From positions 1-64,000 of the forward strand of contig CAUUMS010000004.1 in NCBI GenBank assembly GCA_963546395.1: a DNA stretch of 64,000 bases, given 5' to 3'. The DNA is from Bacteroides_D sp963546395. GTDB taxonomy: Bacteria; Bacteroidota; Bacteroidia; Bacteroidales; CAJPTX01. The position numbers and the translations under genes are program-made. This document shows positions 17,455 through 27,000 of the stretch, piece after piece; the stretch's first letter is position 1, and every line of letters begins with the position of its first letter. A model generated the notes under the pieces. That model did not search any database, had not been told where the DNA came from, and was given only the letters and a program-made list of their open reading frames with translations.

Positions 17455-18186
17455 TTAGCTACGTTTACGCCGGAGAACCACGGTGGCGGCCGTGAGCGCA
17501 ACGACCATCACGCTGATAAAGTAGAGGAGATCGCGGGAGTCGAGCACGCCACGGCGGATGGAGAGGTAGTGCTCCTCCATTCCCGCGGAGGCTACCAGGA
17601 ACTCGTGGCCCTTGAAGAGTGGCAACGCCGAGATGCTGGCAAAGCCCTGATAGAGGAGCAGGGATAGCAAGGCCGCTAGCACGAAGGCTACCACCGCATT
17701 ACGGGTGAGTGTGGAGGCAAAGAGGCCCAACGAGGCGTAACAGGCTGCGAGCATGAATAGGCCCAGGTAGGAGCCCCACGTGGCACCCATGTCGATGGAG
17801 CCTCGAGGGGCGCCAAGCAGGTAGACGGAGAGGACGTAAACGAGCGTGGGGAGCAGCATAAGGCCAATGAGCACCAGCGCGGCTAGATACTTACCAGCCA
17901 CCAGGGCGCTAGCTCGCAACGGCTTACACAGCAGCCACTCGAGGGTGCCCTCCCGACGCTCTTCGGCAAAAAGACGCATGGTGATGGCGGGCACCAGGAA
18001 TAGGAAAACCCAGGGGGCCGACTGGAACAGGGCTGTGACGGCGGCTTGCCCCGTGTCGAGGACATTGCCCTCGCCGGGGAGCACCCATAGCAATAACCCC
18101 GTGAGCACGAGGAAGACGAGCCCTGCGACGTAGCCTGTCAGCGTGCTGAAAAAGCCTGCCAGCTCCTTACGAAATACGGCCCACAT
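17455..18186 (-). CDS. gldF: GldF-type ABC-2 transporter permease
   Basis: The 243-residue product is the membrane permease of the same transporter. It starts MWAVFRKELAGFFST, typical of ABC-2 permeases, and shows about six hydrophobic segments (GLVFLVLTGLLLWVL, VFLFLVPAITM, YLAALVLIGLMLLPTLVYVL, LGLFMLAACYASLGLFAS, VVAFVLAALLSLLLY, LLYFISVMVVALTAATVVL). The EERREGTLEWLLCKPL segment is the conserved cytoplasmic coupling region. I use the ATG at 18186; upstream readthrough to 18498 contains no family sequence and crosses the promoter box. It forms an operon with gldG. Confidence 0.92.
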   Translation of the reverse strand: MWAVFRKELAGFFSTLTGYVAGLVFLVLTGLLLWVLPGEGNVLDTGQAAVTALFQSAPWVFLFLVPAITMRLFAEERREGTLEWLLCKPLRASALVAGKYLAALVLIGLMLLPTLVYVLSVYLLGAPRGSIDMGATWGSYLGLFMLAACYASLGLFASTLTRNAVVAFVLAALLSLLLYQGFASISALPLFKGHEFLVASAGMEEHYLSIRRGVLDSRDLLYFISVMVVALTAATVVLRRKRS

Positions 18187-18210
18187 TGCGATACACCTGT
18201 AATGATCGCA

Positions 18211-18218
18211 CAAAGATA
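18211..18218 (-). promoter_or_regulatory. Putative -7 box (TATCTTTG) of gldF-gldG
   Basis: Minus-strand TAnnTTTG match 24 bases before the gldF ATG at 18186, which supports that start codon. Confidence 0.5.
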
Positions 18219-18738
18219 GGGGAAAGGGCGGAGTTAGGGGTAAGCAAACGGTGGAAGACGATAGGCTGAGGGCTAAAGGCACAGCAGCGAGCCCCTCTCG
18301 TCGCCAAGCACTCCAGAGGCCTGTTATGTACGTACACCCAGGGGAGTCAGCCCGGCTAAGGTGGGAGAATAGGAATGGCACCACCACAAGGCTCATTGGC
18401 AGTAATGGGGGCACAGCGCACATGGGAGGAGGGCAATAGCGCAGCGCAGGTGGGAATATGCGATAATGCGGCACGGAGGAGCACAACTCTTGAGCCAAAT
18501 GGGACAGAGAACAGCTAGTGCTTGCACGAAGACGGCATCCGCAAAGAGCTCAGAGGCCCGCTATGGAACATGATTATAGACGAGACCACGAGCGATAGAC
18601 TTGCACCGCATGACAAGAGAATGGCTAGGCTTATACACCGGATCTGACTGTGACTTGCCTTCGCCGAGGTCAAATAGGGGACGAGGTTAGCGAGTAAGGT
18701 GAGGATACCAGCAGCAGTTGTCGCACTGACGCATAACA

Positions 18739-18778
18739 GATCAGCGCCTCATCCCATGGATGGGATGAGGCGCTGATC
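18739..18778 (-). terminator. Perfect 17-bp hairpin after susD, no T-tract
   Basis: Arms GATCAGCGCCTCATCCC (18739-18755) and its exact complement (18762-18778) flank a 6-base loop, 42 bases after the susD stop. The minus-strand flank is TGTTATGCG rather than a U-tract, so it may act as a T-less terminator or protect the mRNA 3' end. Confidence 0.65.
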
Positions 18779-18820
18779 AAGATTGTCCTACTGCCGCACT
18801 AGACGGCCGTAGCAAGCGAC

Positions 18821-20362
18821 TTACTTACCCGGGGTGTAGAACGAGTTGTTCGGCCCCAAGGAAGGCTGGTTGTCAATCTCATGCTGCGGGAGCGGGAAAG
18901 AAAAAATCGGGCTAGTTGGAGGGAGCTTCACCACATCCTTTATGTGATTATTTGCGCCCACCGTTGTCCGATCCAACCCAACATCCCAGCGACGCAAATC
19001 AAACCATGAAACCCCTTCTCCCCAGAGCTCTATGCGACGCTGCAAGTGAACGAACTCCTTAAGGTCGGCATCCGCTACCGTGGCGATATCGAACTTATCA
19101 TCACGCACCTTCACGAAGGCCGCCAGCTCCGCCTTAGCCGTGGCAAGATCACCCGTCTCTATGCGAGCCTCAATGCGCATCAGGTACGGATCAGCCGCAC
19201 GCAGGTAGATGAAATCACCGGTGAAATCCTTTGGCGAATGGAATTTAGTCGGCACGTACTTAAGGTTCCCTAAACCGACCAGCCCCCCCCACTTAGCCAA
19301 GTACGCCGCATACTCATCCTTCTGGCTGTCCTTAAACCCTGGACTAAACCATTCGTTCCGCTTGTCAGTGGCCGGGATCTTATCCACAAGGACATTCCAA
19401 CCCAAATTTATGTGCCGTGCCCGAGGTACATACCCTTGAATTGTCCCATCGAAGACTGAATAGAATGAGTTGTAAACTCCCGTGGTCAGCGCATCCACAT
19501 CGAACCCCCATAGCATGCTTTGGGTGCCTATATTGGCATACTCCATATTGGCCGCTGAGGGGAAATATGTTGGATCACCGACCCCATCAAGTGCCATGGT
19601 GGTGGATTGTATCGCCTGGGCGTAGTTCCCCATCTCCATTTGCACCCTGGCCATATAGGCGGAGGCTACACGCTTGTCAACATCATTCCGATCTGCATCG
19701 GTATTTGAGAGGAGATCTATCCCCACCTGCAAATCGGCAATAACCGCCTGATAGATCTGCTCTACCGTGACACGTTTGCTCCCATCAGACCCGCTATTGA
19801 GCACAAGGGGCACCGCTGGAAGATCCTTCCCATACTTGTAGGGAAGCTGGTACAGGTTCACCAAGTAGTAGTAGCAGATACCTCGCACTGCACGGAACTG
19901 CGCATACATCTCGATGAGGGGATCCGGTATTGCCTTCGGATCTGAGAAGCTAGACTCCAAGACAGCATTGCAGAATCCAATGATACTGTAGAGCTTATTC
20001 CACGACTGCTCGGTTCGCCGATCCTCTGGTTTGCAGAACTCATGGGTGTAATCACGCAGCAGCCAGCCCCGAGTCATCACAATATCAGAGCCCATGACAT
20101 CGGTGAACAGCATAATGGAACGAATCCCCGTCGATGAATCATCACGAAAATCCACGCCAGACTCACTGTACATTTTTTTGTAAAGCGCCTCCAGCTGAGA
20201 ATTCAGGACATCACGCCCAATTGACGGTTTCTTGAGTAGCTTGTTCAACTTGTCGTTGGTCAGATACTCCTGTTCCTGACGATCGAGAAAATCCTTCCCG
20301 CAACCAGTCAGCAAGACAAAGCATACTGGCAGAAGGACAAGAAAGCGACGTATACCTTTCAT
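18821..20362 (-). CDS. SusD/RagB family nutrient-binding outer-membrane lipoprotein
   Basis: The 513-residue product is the surface lid lipoprotein that binds substrate and delivers it to the SusC transporter. It begins MKGIRRFLVLLPVCFVLL with a lipobox LTGC, so Cys20 or thereabouts is lipidated. SusD features include FLDRQEQEYL after the Cys, YAQFRAVRGICYYYLVNLYQLPYKYG (by position about 155-180), the TPR-like VDKRVASAYMARVQMEMGNYAQAI, and the C-terminal RIEARIETGDLATAKAELAAF and LQRRIELWGEGVSWFDLRRW blocks. The ATG is 20 bases downstream of the susC stop, so the two form an operon. No glycoside hydrolase or peptidase is adjacent; the ligand is unknown. Confidence 0.96.
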   Translation of the reverse strand: MKGIRRFLVLLPVCFVLLTGCGKDFLDRQEQEYLTNDKLNKLLKKPSIGRDVLNSQLEALYKKMYSESGVDFRDDSSTGIRSIMLFTDVMGSDIVMTRGWLLRDYTHEFCKPEDRRTEQSWNKLYSIIGFCNAVLESSFSDPKAIPDPLIEMYAQFRAVRGICYYYLVNLYQLPYKYGKDLPAVPLVLNSGSDGSKRVTVEQIYQAVIADLQVGIDLLSNTDADRNDVDKRVASAYMARVQMEMGNYAQAIQSTTMALDGVGDPTYFPSAANMEYANIGTQSMLWGFDVDALTTGVYNSFYSVFDGTIQGYVPRARHINLGWNVLVDKIPATDKRNEWFSPGFKDSQKDEYAAYLAKWGGLVGLGNLKYVPTKFHSPKDFTGDFIYLRAADPYLMRIEARIETGDLATAKAELAAFVKVRDDKFDIATVADADLKEFVHLQRRIELWGEGVSWFDLRRWDVGLDRTTVGANNHIKDVVKLPPTSPIFSFPLPQHEIDNQPSLGPNNSFYTPGK

Positions 20363-20382
20363 GATTGCCAAATGGTTATGGA

Positions 20383-23300
20383 TTAAAACTTAACCTGCAA
20401 TCCGAGCGACACTGTACGGATTGCCGAATAGTTATCGCCACCGACCCCGTTCAGGAATTGGCGTGGATCAAGACCTTTACGGCGCGACCAGAGCCATACC
20501 CCATCGCATACCCCATAGATGCGCACCTGCTGCAAGAGGGCCCTCTGCGTCCAACGTACCGGGAGCGTATATCCCAACACCACGCTGCGGAAAGAGAGGT
20601 AACTCCCATCTATAAGGTAGCGATCGGAAGCGGCACCATAGCTATTATCCTTTTCATGGATCGGGTACTTCGTGCTCCGATTCTCTGGAGTCCACGACTT
20701 CAGCATGTCCTTATGCAATGCATCACCAAACGAAGCACTCCCCATCAATCCCCCATAACCATTGTCAATGATTTTACCTCCAATGGCATATGAGAACTGC
20801 GCCGAAAAGTCTATCCCATAGGCCTCGAGCTGCATGCCAAACCCGCCTGAGACATCAGGAAGAGCTCGCCCAGCCCACTTGCGGCTATGCTCCAAATACT
20901 GATCATTAGCTCCCTTTTCACGCTCGAGCGTCTTCCACTCCCCGTCACTAGTTTTACGGTATGAGTACAAGGGGTGACCATTTTCAGGATTCACACCCAT
21001 CCAGTGAAGCAAATGATACGAGTAAATCGAATGCCCCTCCTTCAAAAGCTTCGAGCCATTGCGAATCCCTTCCTTACGGAGCTTATCAGGAAGCCGAGTG
21101 ATGACGTTCTTGTAGTGGGTGGCATTCAAGTTGAACGTGAGGCTAACATTCTCGGTGCGAATAGGATTCACATTGATCGTGAACTCAACCCCTGTGTTCC
21201 GCATGTCGCCAATATTGGTCGGCTTCGTCGTGTACCCTGTTGATGCCGGCACTGGGAGATTGAAGAGCATGTCCCGCGTCATCCTATTGAAGAATTCGAT
21301 CTCTCCATAGACCAAATTCTGCAAGAATCCGTATTCGATCGCCGCAGAGAGGTTGTAATTCTTCTCCCAGGTAACCTCCTTGTTCCCCAGCAGGTATGGA
21401 CTCGTCGACACCTTCCCATCATTGGTTACCTCGAAGAGGTTCTGATAAGGAGTCCAGTTACGATATCCGTCAGGAGAATTTATGTAGTCATTCCCCTGTA
21501 GACCATAGCTCACACGCAACTTCAGGCTATTCACGTAATCGGTAGCCTTCGCAAAGAACGGCTCGCTAGAGATACGCCATGCAGCACCCACACTCCAGAA
21601 GTTACCCCAGCGGTGATCGGGATGGAAGACCGACGAACCGTCACGACGAACACTGGCAGAGAGCGAATAGCGGCTCAGGTAGTCCGACGAGAGCTGTGCA
21701 AAAAAGCCCTCCAAGCTGTAGCCTAGTTGATGCCCTGTCAGGGATTCGAACTTAGCAGCATACTGAAACTGAGTGGCTTCCTCATACAAGAGCCCCGTTC
21801 GACTAGCGTATAGATACTCGTGGTTCATAAAATACGCCTCATGCCCAACCTTCACAGCCACATTGAGCGCATCCTTCTCGAGAAAGCTCCAATGCCAATC
21901 CACAATCTGAGTTGTGTTTATCCCATGTTGCTCTTCTGGTGTTACAGACAAACGACCGCCAAATTGCTGTGCATCACCAAACTTCGCCTGACGATTCAGC
22001 CCCTTATAGAATTCTCCAGTATACGCCACATTGGTCGAAATCTGGAGATTCCACGGTAAATGCGCCACTAGTCCCGCTACATTGTTGATAATCCACGAGC
22101 GAGTCTGTCGGAGATCACGAACCTGAGAGGCCCGAAGATTTGTATTGGCCAACCTTGGCCGCGGATAAGAGATTCTTTTACCCGTAGCCGGATCTATGTG
22201 ATCAGCTCCATTTAGTTGCCCAGTACCATCCTCGAATTCATTCCCACCATCAATATTTTTTGTGATCGACCCATCCAAGTTACGCCGATAGATCGGATAG
22301 ATGGGGGCTATGTTACGCACGTAACCGAATGGATTCTGTACGAGACCTCCACCCGCATTACTATTGCGATCCGAGTACACGAATTGGAACTTATTAGAGA
22401 AATCAAGCCACTTGTAAATCTGCTGTGTCACATTCAAGCGCGAGGTAAAGCGCTTGAAGTAGGAGTTCAAACTATACCCGTTGTCATCGAGGTAACTAAG
22501 CGAAAAGTAGACATTTGTGTGATCCAAGCCCTTACTCACTGAGAGATTGTGCTCTTGACGCAACTGCGGCTGGAAAAGGGCCTTATGCCAATCATTCCAG
22601 TCTTTTTTGTCAGCAAAGATCAAATCTTTGGCCTTAGGATTCAACGTCCCATTAGGGAGCACCACCTCATCCCAGTTTACACCTTTATAAATGTTGTAAC
22701 CACCAAGACCCGTTATGCCCGAGAGTTGGTCGCCTGTGAGCAAATACTTACTGGCCAGTTCACTTGCCTCCTTTTCAGTTCTTCCATCAGCTATCAGCGA
22801 ATTACGCAGCGAGCGCCACGAGGCCTCGTAGTACTGGCCCGGATCCGTGATCATGTCATACTCCGGCACACCACGGAAGTTGTAACCGATGCGGCCATCG
22901 TAGTTGACCACCGTCTGGCCGGCACGTCCCTGCTTGGTAGTGATGAGGATTACCCCGTTAGCAGCACGAGCCCCGTAGAGAGCCGCCGAAGCCGCATCCT
23001 TCAGCACGTTGTACGACTCGATGTCCGCAGGGTTGATAGAGTTCAGCGATCCATCATACGGAGCCCCGTCGAGGATAATCAGCGGGCTGTTGCTTGCGTT
23101 GATAGAACCGATACCACGGATACGAATCGTAGTCGCCGAGCCTGGAGCTCCAGAGGACGACGAGATGGTAACCCCTGCGAGCTGCCCTTCCATGGCCTTG
23201 GTGACATCCGTGCCTGGTAGCTTTTCCAGCTTCTTGGCATCTACCGACGTTACGGATCCTGTCAGCGAGCTACGCTTCTGGGTGCCGTACGCCGTCACCA

Positions 23301-23616
23301 CCACGGGATCGATCTCCTCATTGGCCGGCTGCATCACCACGTTGATGGTGGTGTTCTCACCCACGGTGATCTCTTGGTTCTGCATGCCCACGTAGGCAAA
23401 CACAAGCACCACCTCGGGGCCCGAGACCTGGATCGAGTAGCGTCCATCCAGGTCGGTGACGACCCCTGTGCCCGATCCCTTGATCTGCACGGCCAGCTGC
23501 GGGAGTGTACTCCCATCCTCCGCCGAGGTCACCACGCCCGTAACCGTGCGCGGCTGTGCCAGCACACAACCCACGGCCGCAAGCAGGGCCATTAGCATTA
23601 GTACCGTTCTCTTCAT
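20383..23616 (-). CDS. SusC/RagA family TonB-linked outer-membrane transporter
   Basis: A TonB-dependent transporter of 1077 residues that pairs with the SusD protein to import a large substrate across the outer membrane. Signal peptide MKRTVLMLMALLAAVGCVLAQ; carboxypeptidase-regulatory-like domain at about 24-100 (TVTGVVTSAEDGSTLPQLAVQ); TonB-box-like VVVTAYGTQKRSSLTGSV near 108-125; plug domain with AGVTISSSSGAPGSATTIRIRG and DAASAALYGARAANGVILITTK (about 148-230); then a large beta-barrel ending SLGLQVKF. First gene of the susCD operon, with a -7 box about 135 bases upstream. Confidence 0.97.
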   Translation of the reverse strand: MKRTVLMLMALLAAVGCVLAQPRTVTGVVTSAEDGSTLPQLAVQIKGSGTGVVTDLDGRYSIQVSGPEVVLVFAYVGMQNQEITVGENTTINVVMQPANEEIDPVVVTAYGTQKRSSLTGSVTSVDAKKLEKLPGTDVTKAMEGQLAGVTISSSSGAPGSATTIRIRGIGSINASNSPLIILDGAPYDGSLNSINPADIESYNVLKDAASAALYGARAANGVILITTKQGRAGQTVVNYDGRIGYNFRGVPEYDMITDPGQYYEASWRSLRNSLIADGRTEKEASELASKYLLTGDQLSGITGLGGYNIYKGVNWDEVVLPNGTLNPKAKDLIFADKKDWNDWHKALFQPQLRQEHNLSVSKGLDHTNVYFSLSYLDDNGYSLNSYFKRFTSRLNVTQQIYKWLDFSNKFQFVYSDRNSNAGGGLVQNPFGYVRNIAPIYPIYRRNLDGSITKNIDGGNEFEDGTGQLNGADHIDPATGKRISYPRPRLANTNLRASQVRDLRQTRSWIINNVAGLVAHLPWNLQISTNVAYTGEFYKGLNRQAKFGDAQQFGGRLSVTPEEQHGINTTQIVDWHWSFLEKDALNVAVKVGHEAYFMNHEYLYASRTGLLYEEATQFQYAAKFESLTGHQLGYSLEGFFAQLSSDYLSRYSLSASVRRDGSSVFHPDHRWGNFWSVGAAWRISSEPFFAKATDYVNSLKLRVSYGLQGNDYINSPDGYRNWTPYQNLFEVTNDGKVSTSPYLLGNKEVTWEKNYNLSAAIEYGFLQNLVYGEIEFFNRMTRDMLFNLPVPASTGYTTKPTNIGDMRNTGVEFTINVNPIRTENVSLTFNLNATHYKNVITRLPDKLRKEGIRNGSKLLKEGHSIYSYHLLHWMGVNPENGHPLYSYRKTSDGEWKTLEREKGANDQYLEHSRKWAGRALPDVSGGFGMQLEAYGIDFSAQFSYAIGGKIIDNGYGGLMGSASFGDALHKDMLKSWTPENRSTKYPIHEKDNSYGAASDRYLIDGSYLSFRSVVLGYTLPVRWTQRALLQQVRIYGVCDGVWLWSRRKGLDPRQFLNGVGGDNYSAIRTVSLGLQVKF

Positions 23617-23749
23617 ATAACTGCTGTACGTTAATTGGGGTTAATTGTCGACCAAAACAAATCGAGGCACCTGCCAAAGCACGCATCACTGCCGTGATGC
23701 AACCGGGCAGACCCACCTCGAGGGGTTACTACATCTGTTTTTGCCGGCA

Positions 23750-23757
23750 CAAATTTA
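23750..23757 (-). promoter_or_regulatory. Putative -7 box (TAAATTTG) of susC-susD
   Basis: Minus-strand TAnnTTTG match 134 bases before the susC ATG at 23616. The long leader could hold post-transcriptional control, but no structure stands out by eye. Confidence 0.5.
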
Positions 23758-24001
23758 ACCCTTTTTCGTGAAACGGTGTACAATTCCGGAGACTTTCCGT
23801 CTGTGCTGTTGGCCCATTTCGTCAGCATGCCCCCTACAAATCGCCTATCCATGCCGGAATTCATGCGGAGCCGCTTCACCCTCTCCGGCGAATGTTCCGG
23901 GAATTCTCCCACGTCATCGTCACGTCAGCGGGGAGAAATTTGGTGCCCCCGGGCAACACACGGCGCAGGGTAACCCCCGCCACCCCTCCATCGAATTTGA
24001 C

Positions 24002-24009
24002 TACCTTTG
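24002..24009 (+). promoter_or_regulatory. Putative -7 box (TACCTTTG) of the ileS operon
   Basis: Exact TAnnTTTG match 82 bases before the ileS ATG at 24092. Confidence 0.5.
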
Positions 24010-24091
24010 CGCCGTTTCGCCGTATGCATTGCTCTTCATGCTTTTCCACCGGGCACCCATGGGCTGCTGACGGCCACTATCGCATACAGGC

Positions 24092-27000
24092 ATGCCACGA
24101 TTCCAAGAGCACAAGGGGCTAGATTTGGCCCAGGTAGCGCAAGAGATCCTCGAGACCTGGCGTGAGGAGGGCACATTCGTCCGTAGCATCGCGCTGCGGA
24201 AGGGATGCCCCCGGTTCGTCTTCTACGAGGGCCCCCCGTCAGCCAATGGGCTACCGGGCATCCACCACGTCATGGCGCGCACCCTGAAGGATGTGTTCTG
24301 CCGCTACAAGACGCAGCAGGGCTTCCTGGTGGATCGCAAGGCCGGGTGGGACACCCACGGCCTGCCCGTGGAGCTCGGCGTGGAGGCCATGCTGGGCATC
24401 ACCAAGGAGGACATCGGCCGCAGCATCTCTGTGGAGGAGTACAACAGGACGTGCCGCCAGGAGGTGATGAAATACACCGACAAGTGGCGTGAGCTCACCG
24501 AGATGATGGGCTACTGGGTGGACATGGAAGCCCCCTACGTCACCTATCACAACCAGTACATCGAGTCGCTCTGGCACCTGCTCCAGAAGCTCTTCGATGC
24601 CGGGCTCCTGTACAAGGGCAAGACGATTCAGCCCTACTCACCTGCTGCAGGCACTGGTCTGAGCACCCATGAGCTGAATCAACCGGGATGTTACCGCGAG
24701 GTCTCAGACACCTCCGTCACCGTGCTCTTCGCAGCCCACGATGCCCAGGGATTACCCCTGCAAACCGAGGGGCTACCCACATGCGTGCTAGCCTGGACGA
24801 CCACCCCGTGGACGCTGCCCTCGAACACTGCGCTGGCAGTGGGCGAAAACATCGATTACGAATTCGTCAGCACCTACAACCCGTACACCGGAGCTCCCTT
24901 TGTGGCCATCATCGCCAGCGCGCGCATACCGGCCTATTTCAAGGCCGATGGCAGCAAGGCAGACATGGTGCCACCGAGCTCCCCTCAGGCTCTTTTACCA
25001 TGGCGTTCGCTGCGCAAGGTAAAGGGCAGTGAGCTCGTGGGACTGCATTATGCCCCCGTGTTCCCCTGGGTGCGCCCTGAGGAGGGTGCCTACCGAATCA
25101 TCCCCGCCGACTTCGTCACCACTGAGGACGGGACAGGCATTGTGCACGTAGCCCCCACGTTCGGTGCCGACGATGCCCGGGCTGCCAAGGCGCACGGCAT
25201 ACCACCCATGGTGCTAAAGACCACGGTGGCCGACGGAGAGCCCATGGTGGATCGCACGGGACGCTTCTCCCCGCTGGAGGATCTCGACCCCGACTTTGTA
25301 GCCCAGCGTGTGAACGCCGATCTATACCGTCCATGGGGGGGCCGATTCGTCAAGGGGGTATACACCAGCCCTGACGATCCGATGGGTGGCGACCTCAACG
25401 TGGATTTATGCGTCGAGCTCAAGCAGCAGGGCCTAGCCTTCCGCATCGAGAAGTTCAAGCACAGCTACCCCCACTGCTGGCGCACCGATAAGCCCGTGCT
25501 GTACTACCCACTCGACTCGTGGTTCATCCGCACCACAGCCCTACGTGACCGTATGCTCGAGCTCAATGCCACCATCAACTGGAAACCCGAGGCCACCGGC
25601 ACGGGGCGCTTCGGCAAGTGGCTTGAGAACCTGGTGGATTGGAATCTATCCCGCTCGCGGTTCTGGGGCACCCCGCTCCCCATCTGGGCCACAGACGATC
25701 GGCAGGAGCTCCGCTGCATAGGCTCAGTGGAAGAGCTCAAGCTCGAGTGCGAGAAGGCCGTACAGGCCGGCATCATGGCCACGAATCCGCTGGCGCACTT
25801 CACGCCTCGCGACTTCTCCGAGTCGAACTACAACGCCATCGACCTCCACCGCCCCTTTGTGGATAACATCGTACTCGTTTCACCCTCCGGCAAACCCATG
25901 CGCCGCGAGCCCGACCTCATCGACGTGTGGTTCGACTCGGGCGCCATGCCGTACGCCCAGTGGCACTACCCCTTCGAGCATCAGGAGGAGTTCAACGCAC
26001 ACTTCCCGGCCGACTTCATCGCTGAGGGGGTCGATCAGACCCGCGGCTGGTTCTTCACCCTGCACGCCATCGCCACCATGGTGTCCGACTCGGTGGCCTT
26101 CCGCAACATCATCTCCAACGGATTGCTGCTCGACAAGAATGGCAACAAGATGAGCAAGCGGCTTGGCAATGCCGTCGATCCCTTTGCGGTGATGCAATCC
26201 ACTGGCCCCGATGCCCTACGGTGGTACATGATCACCAACTCGCAACCCTGGGAGAACCTTAAGTTCGACCGTGCCGGTGAGGAGGAGGTCATGCGTAAAT
26301 TCTTCGGGACGCTGTTCAACACCTACGCCTTCTTCAGCCTCTACGCCAACGTAGATGGCTTCACCGGCGACGAGCCCCAGGTACCCCTGAGCGAGCGCAC
26401 GGAGCTAGATCGCTGGATCCTCTCCAAGCTCCACTCGCTGGTGGCCGACACCGTGGCAGCCTTCGACGACTACGAGCCCACGCGGGCCGGGCGAGCCATA
26501 CAGGACTTCACCACCGAGCATCTCAGCAACTGGTACGTGCGCCTCAACCGCAAGCGGTTCTGGGGCGGCGGGCTCACCCAGGACAAGCTGGCGGCCTACC
26601 AGACGCTCTACGAGTGCCTGGAGACCATCACCCGGCTCATGGCCCCCATCGCGCCATTCTACGCCGAGCGACTGCATCGCGACCTGCACCCCGCCACAAG
26701 CCCCACCACTCCGCAGAGCGTGCACCACACGCAGTATCCGCAGCCCCTCCCCGGGCGTATCGATGCCCAGCTCGAGCGGCGAATGGATCTGGCCCAGCGC
26801 ATCACCTCGCTCGTGCTGGCACTTCGCCGCAAGGTGAGCATCAAGGTGCGTCAACCATTGGCGCGCATCATGGTGCCAGTGCTCAACGAGGAGATGGGGC
26901 AATCGCTCCGGGCCGTGGAAAGCATCATCCTAGCCGAGGTCAACGTGCGGAGCATCGAGTACCTCAACGCCGAAAACTCCACCATTGTAAAGCGGCTACG

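Larger units (their letters stand above)
18187..18820. other. 634-base gap between gldF and susD, both on the minus strand
   Basis: It contains the gldF -7 box near its left end and the susD 3' hairpin near its right end. In the 500 bases between I see no gene with a plausible start and family sequence, no RNA gene and no palindromic repeat of the type found at 12781. Confidence 0.6.
23617..24091. other. Divergent promoter region between susC and ileS
   Basis: A 475-base gap. It has minus-strand TAAATTTG (23757-23750) for susC and plus-strand TACCTTTG (24002-24009) for ileS. I found no credible gene, no palindromic repeat and no obvious riboswitch or T-box. Confidence 0.6.

Noticed and set aside
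18187..18738. tRNA or small RNA in the long gap before susD's hairpin
   Set aside because: No cloverleaf-like TTC/CCA or anticodon arm pattern was seen by eye.
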